A stretch of 44,821 nucleotides of DNA, from contig VXRD01000041.1 of NCBI GenBank assembly GCA_009838845.1, positions 1 through 44,821 of the forward strand, in the 5' to 3' direction. This document shows positions 1 to 10,387 of the stretch, one piece after another. The notes beneath the pieces were generated by a model that was not told the DNA's origin, did not search any database, and saw nothing but the letters and a program-made list of their open reading frames with translations. The stretch is from Gemmatimonadota bacterium (GTDB lineage Bacteria; Latescibacterota; UBA2968). The number at the start of each line of letters is the position of its first letter. Within the stretch, counting starts at the first letter, position 1. The position numbers and the translations under genes were made by a program.

Positions 1-350
1 CTATTCAGAGCGAAGTCTGAAGCCGCATCCCGCTGCCCTGAACTCGTATATGCATAGACATAATCATCACTACTATCAACCACATAGAATCGGTTGTTCG
101 CATACGTGATACCACGCGGAGTACTGTTTTGACTATTCAGAGCGAAGCCTGAATCTAAAACAACATAGGGACCAGAACTCGTGTACGCATAGACATAATC
201 ATCTGTACTATCAACCACATAGAATCGGTTGTCCGCATACACGATACCAGCCGGAGAACTGTTGTTGCCATCCAGAGCAAAGGGTCTATCGATAGGTGTA
301 CTTGCCGGTGGCGTCTCACCACCACTGTCACCACCGCCAGAGGGCGGCAC
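1..350 (-). pseudogene. Downstream continuation of the dockerin-like gene: tandem propeller-like repeats after an in-frame TAG (partial)
   Basis: The minus-strand frame of the dockerin-like gene (351-1043) stays open beyond its TAG (351-353) to the window edge. It first encodes a Gly/Ser/Pro/Thr linker, then two complete repeats of about 45 residues and the start of a third. Each repeat follows the pattern FAL..N..P.GI.YA.NRFYVVD..DDYVYAYTSSG. The DNA repeats too, with an offset of 132-135 bp and near-identical blocks at 41-96 and 176-231. Repeats of this kind are typical of extracellular beta-propellers in surface proteins. The natural reading is one gene (dockerin, linker, propeller) interrupted by a nonsense codon. 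Other readings are a sequencing error, or a separate gene starting at the GTG right after the TAG, although no ribosome binding site supports that. The 3' end lies outside the window. Confidence 0.7.
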
Positions 351-1043
351 CTAGCTGCCGTAGTTGTTGACAAAAATCAGAAAATCGGAAATTCCTATCG
401 TATCATTGCTATCCAGATCGTACTTCGCGTCATAGCCCGCCTCGCCACTGCTTGTCCCGTAATGATTTACAAACAGCAAAAAATCGTCAAGGTCAACCGT
501 TCCATTGCCATCAAAGTCCGGTGAAGGCGTAGAAACTTGCAAATCAACGCGAGCCGTCAGCGTCACGCTCTCAGATTGACCACCCCGACTGAGCTGACCC
601 TGAACCAGCGAAATCGAAGTGCTCGAAAATGTGGCTGTCGTGCGAAAGCGTATTGTGCCCACCAGACCATTATCAACCGTGGCCGACTGCCCTAAAGACG
701 CAAAGCCAATTTTGACAGAGGTCGGATTCGTACCGTGTTCTGGCGGCAAGACATTGGGTGTACCGGGCAACACACTGCCCGCATCAAACCCTTGATACGT
801 CACCTGAGCGGCGTCGTATTCAAAGCGAAGACCAAAGGCAGTCGCATTCTGAATCGTACTGCCAAAGACTTGAATGGAAACATCTTGATCCGCAGACGTA
901 TTGACAGACGTCACCGCCTGGTCCCCTGCGGCACTGTCGGCGTCCAGCGACAAAGAAAACGTGTTCTGTGAGGATAGAGACAGCGGATATAGCAACAGCG
1001 CGAATGTTGCAGTAAAAACAAATGTAGCAATCTGTTTATGCAT
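351..1043 (-). CDS. Secreted cohesin-like/dockerin-like protein
   Basis: A 230-residue protein. Residues 1-25 form a signal peptide. Residues about 27-165 look like a cohesin/carbohydrate-binding beta-sandwich (AFGLRFEYD, SVKIGFASLG, VGTIRFRTTA). Two dockerin-type calcium loops follow: DFDGNGTVDLDDF at about 176-188 and DLDSNDTIGISDF at about 209-221. Each leads into FL.FVN.YG. Such proteins are exported, and dockerin loops bind calcium and can pair with cohesins. No partner is visible here. The start at 1043 is backed by GGAGGTGAA six bases upstream. The stop is TAG at 351-353, and the same frame continues into propeller repeats, so this may be only the N-terminal half of a longer surface protein. 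Confidence 0.8.
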   Translation of the reverse strand: MHKQIATFVFTATFALLLYPLSLSSQNTFSLSLDADSAAGDQAVTSVNTSADQDVSIQVFGSTIQNATAFGLRFEYDAAQVTYQGFDAGSVLPGTPNVLPPEHGTNPTSVKIGFASLGQSATVDNGLVGTIRFRTTATFSSTSISLVQGQLSRGGQSESVTLTARVDLQVSTPSPDFDGNGTVDLDDFLLFVNHYGTSSGEAGYDAKYDLDSNDTIGISDFLIFVNNYGS

Positions 1044-1046
1044 AGT

Positions 1047-1266
1047 TCACCTCCATAAATTTGATGAAAAAATCAGGATGCACATACCAGCGTATAGTCC
1101 ATATCTGAGTGCATATATGCACAAGCAGGCGTAAGCAGGTAATATCTTGTTCATTGCTATCCCTCTCTTTCTAATGCGAATAATAGGAATAGCACTTGTC
1201 ATTATGAATGTGGTATTTCTCAACCTGCGGTAGCAAGGTTTAAGTCTTCTCCTCAAAAAAATTTGA
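1047..1266. other. Short intergenic stretch with a 35-codon ORF of doubtful status
   Basis: Between the dockerin gene and the barrel gene, a minus-strand ATG at 1152-1154 with a GAGGG motif upstream opens a 35-codon frame ending at 1047, inside the next gene's ribosome binding site. The peptide is hydrophobic and rich in Tyr, Cys and Ile and resembles nothing I know. It could be a leader peptide or chance. No terminator was seen. Confidence 0.25.
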
Positions 1267-1752
1267 TCACTGTATTTTGAAGCCGACTGTGACTACCAGA
1301 TCCGCTCCCTCGAGGTTCCACCGAGCCTCAGCAAGTAGTGATTCGCTGATATCTATTCCGGCACCTATGTTAATTTCTAATTGAGTAGAAGATACCTGTC
1401 CAAACAGCCCCGCTGACACCCACAATCTTACCAATCCCATACCACCAAAAAAGTACCATGCTGAAGGCTTATATAACATCAGGGCACTGACGCCTATAGT
1501 CCCAACTGTTGGGTCAAAATTGAATATTCCCAACGAGCTTTCTGCCATTACTAAGAGGCTCTCATTATCAAACCTATGCACAGGGACTCCAACATTAACA
1601 GATGGCCCGATGGTGTCTCCGATTTGGTCCACATCGAGAATGCCAATCCCACCACCGATCTTCACTTTACTAATACCTATGTCAGCGGAAACTTGCGAAG
1701 GTACGACAAAAGCCATCAGGCAGGTGCATACGACCAGAATAAAGCGCAACAT
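1267..1752 (-). CDS. Small outer-membrane beta-barrel-like protein
   Basis: A 161-residue protein starting at the ATG at 1752, preceded by a GGAGAAA ribosome binding site. Residues 1-22 form a signal peptide ending near VSADIG. The rest alternates short amphipathic strands and glycine turns (VKIGGGIGILDV, IGPSVNVGVPV, YFFGGMGLVRLW, LEINIGAGIDI, DLVVTVGFKIQ), as in an eight-stranded OmpA/OmpW-like barrel. No family-defining motif was recognised, so the function is unknown. A further in-frame start at 1827 exists but would place extra residues before the signal peptide. The perfect inverted repeat CACCA-ATA-TGGTG (1765-1777) lies just upstream of the ribosome binding site. Confidence 0.6.
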   Translation of the reverse strand: MLRFILVVCTCLMAFVVPSQVSADIGISKVKIGGGIGILDVDQIGDTIGPSVNVGVPVHRFDNESLLVMAESSLGIFNFDPTVGTIGVSALMLYKPSAWYFFGGMGLVRLWVSAGLFGQVSSTQLEINIGAGIDISESLLAEARWNLEGADLVVTVGFKIQ

Positions 1753-2065
1753 ATTTTCTCCTTTCACCAATATGGTGTGAAATTTTGTGAAAAAATAATG
1801 AACTTCTAATTGCAGCAAAAACAACACCCTTCATTCTTCCTCATCAGGCAGAAATTTTATCCCTACTTTCAAAAGTAATTTTTCGACCTGCAAAAGCCTG
1901 TCTCCGCAGAGCACGGGCAGGCGTGATAAGTTTTAAGTCTCGTCCTTCCTTTCTCGTTACATCCCTCAAATGGAAATCCAACTTGATTTTTCAGTCGTGG
2001 CTTTTTACATTGTGAAACAGAGCGGGTTACGGCTGCCAAACCGTTCCCTTCTCTGTATGTATTTT

Positions 2066-2113
2066 GCGGCGGGAGGGCCACAGGTCTGCTAACCAATATA
2101 GGCCCTCCGCCGC
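2066..2113. repeat. Hairpin repeat, copy A
   Basis: GCGGCGGGAGGGCC pairs with GGCCCTCC-GCCGC across a 21-base loop, giving a GC-rich stem of about 13 bp with one bulge. The loop begins ACAGG and contains AACC. The following bases read CACACAGAC. All these elements recur in order in copy B (2893-2946), after the repressor gene. Confidence 0.6.
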
Positions 2114-2170
2114 TCACACAGACGCAATCAATAGACGCCTGCGTTTATTCTTGTTATTAAGTGAGATATA

Positions 2171-2209
2171 GCTTCGACAGACTCACTCACTGTCGAAGCG
2201 GTTTATTTC
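2171..2209 (+). terminator. Terminator-like hairpin
   Basis: GCTTCGACAG (2171-2180), a nine-base loop, then CTGTCGAAGC (2190-2199): a perfect 10-bp stem followed on the plus strand by GGTTTATTT. No plus-strand gene lies upstream in the window, so it may end a short unannotated RNA or be a relic. Confidence 0.45.
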
Positions 2210-2472
2210 CCACCGCCTATCTCCCTTATCAGGCTGAATCTATTCAGGCTTACCCCAAATCTTTCGCGATGTCAAGAGATATTAAAACATCGTGCAATTT
2301 AATATTGATGTTACGCGATACTCAAGTGCTGATACATACGTTTGTGTCAACTTACAAAAAATTTCTCCTTGTAAAGTCATTTCTGCACGACCGCGTAACA
2401 TCAGTTTAATCTTAAAAAACATGATAATTTCATTTTGGATAAAGTCAATAATTTTTTACCTATCGGTTAAAT

Positions 2473-2871
2473 ATGTCCATAGCTAAACGCATCGCATTAT
2501 TACGTGGGCAAAAAACCCTTACGCAATTTGCAAGAGAACACCAGACACCCCCGCAAAATATCCATCGATATGAAAAAAGGCGAACTCCTTCTGCTAATTT
2601 TTTGACCTCTCTGGCATCTAAAGGAATCAATATCAACTGGGTATTGACCGGTGAAGGAGCCATTTACGTCAAAAAACAGAAGATCAGTAGTATCGCTCTC
2701 CTGGCGTCAGAATTGGAGCACTTGCCAGAAGAATTTAGAGAAGCACTGCGGGTAACCGTTCGGGAAGCAGGACAGCCGCCCCCTCCAGGCCGCAAACTAC
2801 ATCTGACTGTTTGGTGTCACAAGGTATTGCGAAAAGCCCAGGATGAAATTGACCGTTTGTTTGGTACGTGA
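2473..2871 (+). CDS. XRE/CI-like helix-turn-helix protein lacking a peptidase domain
   Basis: A 132-residue protein. Residues 1-60 form a lambda-CI-type helix-turn-helix: MSIAKRIALLRGQKTLTQFA, then PPQNIHRYEKRRTPSANFL, ending in INWVLTGEGAIY. That ending is typical of phage CI repressors and S24-type regulators. Those proteins normally carry a C-terminal S24 autopeptidase of about 100 residues. Here only about 70 helical residues follow (SELEHLPEEFREALRVTV, later KVLRKAQDEIDRLFGT), with no Ser/Lys peptidase motif. The start lacks a good ribosome binding site and sits after a very AT-rich leader, so expression may be low or leaderless. No phage genes are nearby. Likely role: DNA-binding regulator with an unknown target. 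It is bracketed by two related hairpin repeats. Confidence 0.7.
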   Translation: MSIAKRIALLRGQKTLTQFAREHQTPPQNIHRYEKRRTPSANFLTSLASKGININWVLTGEGAIYVKKQKISSIALLASELEHLPEEFREALRVTVREAGQPPPPGRKLHLTVWCHKVLRKAQDEIDRLFGT

Positions 2872-2892
2872 AAGTTGTAATCAAGCAGGACA

Positions 2893-2946
2893 GCGGAGAG
2901 GGCTACAGGCTCGTCAACCGTGAAGGCCCTCGCCTTCCCACAGACA
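2893..2946. repeat. Hairpin repeat, copy B
   Basis: GCGGAGAGGGCTACAGG, ten bases containing AACC at the end, then GGCCCTCGCC and CCCACAGAC. It matches copy A (2066-2123) over roughly 55 bases in the same orientation. The stem GAGGGC/GCCCTC is shorter than in copy A. It begins just after the repressor stop codon and lies between it and the BlaR1-like gene's 3' end. It lacks a T-run, so it is not a standard terminator. Confidence 0.55.
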
Positions 2947-2980
2947 GAACAGATACCTGCGGGTATGAGAAGTATCCTGA

Positions 2981-4765
2981 CTAAAAGAGTATATCGAGCA
3001 TCAACCACACATTCAATTGGCTCTCTGTTTCTTTCTTTTTCACCTCATAGGGGATATTCAGGCGTGACAACAGGTATGGGATGTGGTCTTTCTTCGACCT
3101 CGTTTTTTTCAAAACCCCACTGGTGTCAGCATTGCCAAATGCAGGTGGCGTGGGCTGTGGCTCTCTAAACGCGATTGATTGCATCATCCACACGGGAACG
3201 GCTTTGCCCTTGTGCTTCGCTGGCTCGAACCGCCATTGGGATAGCGCGTCTATCGCGGGCTGGCGAAAGATATTCACGCCTCTCAAAACGCTCACATTAC
3301 TCACCGAGCCATCCACATTGACCATGAATTTCAAAAAGACTCTGTTATTGAGACCCGCATTTTTGGCTATCTCGGGATATACAGGATCAACATCGTGCAG
3401 GACTTCGGGCATTGTCTCAACCATATAAAAATCGAGAACCTCACTCGCATCAGCAGATATAGACAGTGAATCTACCATAGCCGTCTGAAGCATCTCCGTG
3501 TCCTTCTCACGACTGTCATCAGGACCAGATGTGGGAGACGAAGGCTGTTGTTTCGGTATGCGTTCGAATATTTCTTTTTTCAAAAGGGGATCGGGCATTT
3601 TTTTCGCTTTTTGTTCCCCCTCGTCCGCTTTTGCCCATACATCCTGATCTCCGATATCCTCCTCTGGAAACACAGGTATAACATCATCTACAGGAATGGC
3701 CTCTCGCCAAATTGCGGGCTTTTCCCCAAACTCATCCAATTCCATAACCTCAACACTATCCACAGACGCAGGCGTCGGTTCCCCTTTTGAGACTATTGGG
3801 GGAGGGAGCGTATAGGCTTCTCGGATCGAAAAGGGCACAATCGCCAGACCTATGAAAATGGAAATTGCCAACTGCGATTTGGACCGTTTTACATTGCCCT
3901 CCTTGAAATTAAGGACATGCTCCAGGCGTTTCTTGAGCGCAGTTCCTCGCTCGTTGAAATACAGCGCACTCGGCGCAGGGCGTCTATCGACAAAACCGAA
4001 CAACAGCCGCCCGTATTCAGCAGGCGTCAGATTCGTCTCGCGCAACACCGCCTCGTCACAGCGCAACTCTCGCAAAAAATTCAGCCTTCGGTTCAGCAGC
4101 CAGACCAGCGGATTTATGCAAAACAGCATCATTGCAATCGCCTGGAAAATCAGCACCCAGATATCGCGATTATCGCGATGCGCCAACTCGTGTGCAACAA
4201 CGCCGCGTAACTCCTCGGGCGACCAGGACGACCAATGCGATGGCAAATACAATCTCGGTTTTACAATACCGACCAAAAGCGGAGAACGCAGACTGGCTTT
4301 GGCATAAACCTTCACATCCTGCGCCTCGTCCAGCGATTCCACCTCCCTCGCCAGATCAACCGGCACTGCCACACTGAGCGCGCGGTGAAACGCCGCATTC
4401 TTCCACAACGTCACACCCGCCCATACCGCAACCGAAACACCCCACAGGCAAAATAGATAAAACGCCAGTGGGAGCGGTGCAACCTGCACGGGTGCAACAA
4501 CCTCATATCCAGAAACCACCTCAACATAAACCGGTCCAATCGGCACATCATTGGATACTGTCAAAAACTCGGGCAGCGGAATCGCGTAAAAAGGCGGTAC
4601 AAACACCTTTGCTAATGCCAGCAAATAGAGGACATACCGCAACCGCGTATCCAGCGACATCCAGCGATCCACTGCCCATACCAGCAAAATGAATAGCGAC
4701 ACTTCGACAAAATGCACCGCATAGAGCGGCCACCACGCCTCGGCCAAACGGATCAACGCATCCAT
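2981..4765 (-). CDS. BlaR1/MecR1-type M56 metallopeptidase sensor with TonB C-terminal domain
   Basis: A 594-residue membrane protein. Transmembrane segments lie at about 14-31, 42-60, 100-120, 202-222 and 295-310. The M56 zinc peptidase motif HELAH is at about 192-196, with a downstream ELRCDEAV at about 233-240. A charged, proline-rich periplasmic linker (about 320-445) leads to a TonB C-terminal domain at about 450-540 (VDPVYPEIAKNAG, VNVDGSVSNVSVLRG, ALSQWRFEPAK). In BlaR1 a sensor domain activates the peptidase, which leads to BlaI repressor loss. Here the penicillin-binding domain is replaced by a TonB domain, so the signal is probably not a beta-lactam. The start codon overlaps the BlaI-like stop by one base (TAATG), so the two are co-translated. 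The C-terminal tail after the TonB domain (about 545-594) has no recognisable motif. Confidence 0.9.
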   Translation of the reverse strand: MDALIRLAEAWWPLYAVHFVEVSLFILLVWAVDRWMSLDTRLRYVLYLLALAKVFVPPFYAIPLPEFLTVSNDVPIGPVYVEVVSGYEVVAPVQVAPLPLAFYLFCLWGVSVAVWAGVTLWKNAAFHRALSVAVPVDLAREVESLDEAQDVKVYAKASLRSPLLVGIVKPRLYLPSHWSSWSPEELRGVVAHELAHRDNRDIWVLIFQAIAMMLFCINPLVWLLNRRLNFLRELRCDEAVLRETNLTPAEYGRLLFGFVDRRPAPSALYFNERGTALKKRLEHVLNFKEGNVKRSKSQLAISIFIGLAIVPFSIREAYTLPPPIVSKGEPTPASVDSVEVMELDEFGEKPAIWREAIPVDDVIPVFPEEDIGDQDVWAKADEGEQKAKKMPDPLLKKEIFERIPKQQPSSPTSGPDDSREKDTEMLQTAMVDSLSISADASEVLDFYMVETMPEVLHDVDPVYPEIAKNAGLNNRVFLKFMVNVDGSVSNVSVLRGVNIFRQPAIDALSQWRFEPAKHKGKAVPVWMMQSIAFREPQPTPPAFGNADTSGVLKKTRSKKDHIPYLLSRLNIPYEVKKKETESQLNVWLMLDILF

Positions 4766-5151
4766 TACGCGCCTCCCTTCTCCTTCGCCTCAATCAGCGC
4801 ACGCAACTCATCCAGTTCCTTTCGCGAAAGCTCCCCCGAATCCACGAGATATGTTGCCAGTGCCCCAAAAGAACCCTCGAACATGCGCGACACCAGCGTG
4901 CGCGTCTCGTCCTGCGCCACATCTTCCCGGGATAGAGCCGGCGTGTACACATTCACCGGACCGATCTTCTGCCGATTGAGCACACCTTTTTTAAATAGAA
5001 TATTCATAATCGTCTGCACCGTCGTATAAGCCTTCTCACCATTGGAATAAAGGTAATCGACAACATCGCGCACCGTAACCTGACGGCCGAGATGCCACAC
5101 GCCATCCATCACTTCCCACTCGGCCTCAGCCAGCCGTTTCTTCGCAGCCAT
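4765..5151 (-). CDS. BlaI/MecI/CopY-family transcriptional repressor
   Basis: A 128-residue winged-helix repressor. LAEAEWEVMDGVW opens the family fold. YTTVQTIMNILFKKGVLNR is the recognition-helix region. The C-terminal part (VSRMFEGSFGALATYLVD, ELDELRALIEA) is the dimerisation helix bundle. BlaI-type proteins bind dyad operators as dimers and are inactivated when the partner M56 protein is triggered. The partner follows directly with a one-base stop/start overlap. A promoter with a BlaI-like dyad lies just upstream (5181-5223), so autoregulation is likely. Targets other than this operon are not visible. Confidence 0.92.
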   Translation of the reverse strand: MAAKKRLAEAEWEVMDGVWHLGRQVTVRDVVDYLYSNGEKAYTTVQTIMNILFKKGVLNRQKIGPVNVYTPALSREDVAQDETRTLVSRMFEGSFGALATYLVDSGELSRKELDELRALIEAKEKGGA

Positions 5152-5180
5152 AAAACCCTCCTTGAAAAATACACCTCAAT

Positions 5181-5223
5181 ACTAATTACTTAGTAATATA
5201 CCTAATAGGTTAGTAACAGTCAA
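5181..5223 (-). promoter_or_regulatory. Promoter and operator of the BlaI/BlaR1-like pair
   Basis: On the minus strand TTGACT (5218-5223), a 17-base spacer and TATATT (5195-5200) form a near-consensus sigma70-type promoter. The palindrome ATTACT-T-AGTAAT (5185-5197) covers the -10 and start region. Further TTACTAA/TTAGTA half-sites lie in the spacer. TACTAA/TTAGTA half-sites are the usual BlaI/MecI operator theme, so the repressor probably blocks its own promoter. Confidence 0.75.
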
Positions 5224-5240
5224 GCAAAAATCTCATTTTT

Positions 5241-5283
5241 ATAAAAAAAAAGAGCGGCAGGTTGCAAAAACCCACCGCTCTTT
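5241..5283 (-). terminator. Rho-independent terminator after the fused RNA polymerase gene
   Basis: On the minus strand AGAGCGG, a loop containing GGTTTTTGCAACC, then CCGCTCT and a run of nine T (5242-5250). It lies about 120 bases past the polymerase stop codon, so that gene ends its transcript with no further partner downstream. Confidence 0.85.
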
Positions 5284-5404
5284 CGAGTGTTCAACACCAT
5301 CCCTATCTGTACGCTTCTGACTTCTCACCGCCTTTCAAAAGCTTCTGGATTGCGGCTCAAAATCATGCCGCAATGACGGGTGCTATCATTCCAATCTTCT
5401 CACT

Positions 5405-8506
<3,102 letters not shown>

Positions 8507-10327
8507 TTATTGAAGGGAAGGATAAATACAATTCGACCTCTCCCGTATTTCAAAGAACCTCTCATCATACTGGGCTTTATACATTTCAGAGAACAGCCCA
8601 CGTTGATCAATGAGTTGTGAAACCGTACCCTCCTCTACAAGCTCACCATTCTTTCCAACCACCAGGATTCGATCAGCATCGAGTATTGTTGATAAGCGGT
8701 GTGCGATAACCAGCGTGGTCTTCCCCTTTCTCAACTGCTCCAATGCTGTTTTTACACTTGCTTCTGTAAGGGCATCCAAAGATGCTGTCCCTTCATCTAT
8801 CAACAGCACATTGGGCCTTCGGACAAATGCACGCGCAATCGCGATTCTTTGCCGCTCGCCGCCCGACAGAGATTGCCCATTTTCCCCAACAATTGTCTCG
8901 TATTGATCCGGGAATTCCAAAATATCACGATGTATTTGCGCCTGCCCTGAAGCCTTCGTCATTACATCATAAGTCGCACCATTGAGTTCCATTGGGTATA
9001 GAATATTTCTTCCAATAGTTGTATTCCAGAGAAACGGATCTTGCGGGATAAGACATAGATGGTCCCGCACGTACTCAAGAGGCAGCTTAGAAATCTCAAG
9101 TTCACCAAGCATGATCTTTCCTGAATCAGGTTCGTAGAACCGCAGAAGCAAATCAAAAATTGTGCTCTTTCCTCCCCCGCTGGGACCGACGATGCCAATG
9201 AATTCTCCCTCCTTTATTTCAAAAGTCATATTCTTGATTGCGAATCCGCGATTGTATCCAAATGAGACATTCCTGAAAGCAATATGCACCCCCCCACCGG
9301 CGTCAAGTACCGCACCAGAGCGATCAGCAATTGTCTCCTCCCTTCTCATCTTCAGCACATCATTGAGCTTGTCAAAAGAAATCTTGACTCTATGTAGATC
9401 TACATAGACAGAGAAAGCACCTTTCAGAGCGGCATACGCTCTGGGAACGTACGCCATAAATGCAACCAATGTCCCTATCGACATACTGCCATTCATGATT
9501 CCGAATGCCCCAAAACCGAAAAGAATCCCGATAACGACGCTATTTATAACCTCATTGGGAAAGGCAACAACAATGTGATGAAAAGCAATCGTTTTGAGCT
9601 TCAGGGTCTTGTGCTGTCGCAGCCAATCTTGCCAGAAGCGTCTTTCTCGAGATTCGCCGGAAAGAGATCGCACTGTCTTGATGCCAGCAAATGTCTCCTG
9701 GAGAAATCTGTTTCCCCTCTCTACGTGATCTGAAAAAGGTCTATCCAAAGATTCGGACTTTCTGGTAAGCTTCCGGGTGATTGCAAATGTAACCGGAACT
9801 GCAACCATTGCGACAGCGGTCAGCCTGTAATCCATCCAGAGCATCATTCCCAAAATACCTAGCAGATTTATCCCGCTATGTGCGAGTGGCAAGACACGTT
9901 GAGAAATAAACATCTCACCTATTTTCGCTGACTCAATATTTATCCGATAACTGAGGTCAGCGGTCGGTATCTCCTGCAGATCTTCAACTCTTGCACGGAT
10001 AACGTGCTCAAAAGCAGACTTCCTTAATCCTCTTGATACCTGTTCCCCAATCCAGACACGGAGATACTCATGCCCATAAGTTATTGCCAAGCCCAAAAGT
10101 GGGATCAGCACGACCCCCAAAATGCAATAGACACTGAGTTGCATATCTCTATCTGGAATCGCTTGATCAATCAGGATCCTATAGATGACGGGAACAAACA
10201 GAGCGGGCACCACAGCGATTAGCATTGTTAAGAGGGTCAAAACTACGCGCCACTTTTTTTCTAAGAGCTTCGCCAGAACAATCTTCCCTGTGTCTGTAGC
10301 TAAGTAATATGAGAGTCCTGTTAGCAT
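8507..10327 (-). CDS. ABC exporter, fused permease and ATPase
   Basis: A 606-residue type I ABC half-transporter. The membrane domain (about 1-320) has hydrophobic helices such as WRVVLTLLTMLIAVVPALFV and LLGILGMMLWM. The nucleotide-binding domain (about 340-590) has Walker A GPSGGGKST, Q-loop LIPQDPFLWNTTI, signature LSGGERQR, Walker B NVLLIDEGTASLD and H-loop VIAHRLST. It would act as a homodimer or heterodimer in the inner membrane; the substrate is unknown (lipid, peptide or drug). The start at 10327 follows an AGGGGAGATT ribosome binding site; an upstream in-frame ATG at 10369 lacks one. It lies between the ECF sigma gene (60 bases upstream) and the polymerase gene (15 bases downstream). 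It looks poorer in GCG/CGC codons than either neighbour, so it may be a later insertion. Confidence 0.92.
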   Translation of the reverse strand: MLTGLSYYLATDTGKIVLAKLLEKKWRVVLTLLTMLIAVVPALFVPVIYRILIDQAIPDRDMQLSVYCILGVVLIPLLGLAITYGHEYLRVWIGEQVSRGLRKSAFEHVIRARVEDLQEIPTADLSYRINIESAKIGEMFISQRVLPLAHSGINLLGILGMMLWMDYRLTAVAMVAVPVTFAITRKLTRKSESLDRPFSDHVERGNRFLQETFAGIKTVRSLSGESRERRFWQDWLRQHKTLKLKTIAFHHIVVAFPNEVINSVVIGILFGFGAFGIMNGSMSIGTLVAFMAYVPRAYAALKGAFSVYVDLHRVKISFDKLNDVLKMRREETIADRSGAVLDAGGGVHIAFRNVSFGYNRGFAIKNMTFEIKEGEFIGIVGPSGGGKSTIFDLLLRFYEPDSGKIMLGELEISKLPLEYVRDHLCLIPQDPFLWNTTIGRNILYPMELNGATYDVMTKASGQAQIHRDILEFPDQYETIVGENGQSLSGGERQRIAIARAFVRRPNVLLIDEGTASLDALTEASVKTALEQLRKGKTTLVIAHRLSTILDADRILVVGKNGELVEEGTVSQLIDQRGLFSEMYKAQYDERFFEIRERSNCIYPSLQ

Positions 10328-10387
10328 AATCTCCCCTTTTATCTCTGTTCCTCGGTGTGAAACGCTCAAATGAACTGCTACTGCTGT

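Larger units (their letters stand above)
1830..2472. other. Gene-poor region upstream of the CI-like repressor
   Basis: About 640 bases without a convincing gene. It holds hairpin repeat A (2066-2113), a terminator-like hairpin (2171-2199) and a palindrome CTGAAT-CT-ATTCAG (2234-2247). Towards the repressor gene it becomes strongly AT-rich (about 2400-2470), as promoters often are. I could not pick out a clear -35/-10 pair. Confidence 0.5.

Noticed and set aside
1-350. CRISPR array from the spaced repeats at the left edge
   Set aside because: Units are 132-135 bp, in a continuous reading frame and encode protein repeats; there are no unique spacers.
1869-2117. Minus-strand 82-codon frame
   Set aside because: It runs through hairpin repeat A, lacks a ribosome binding site, and its composition does not look coding. 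A similar short peptide arises from copy B only because the repeat DNA is similar.
2893-2946. Hairpin repeat B as a terminator for the repressor or the BlaR1-like gene
   Set aside because: No T-run on either strand, and the same element is found in copy A away from gene ends.
9162-9407. Plus-strand frames inside the ABC exporter, uvrB, nadC and polymerase genes
   Set aside because: Antisense shadows of strongly conserved genes, with no ribosome binding sites or recognisable products.
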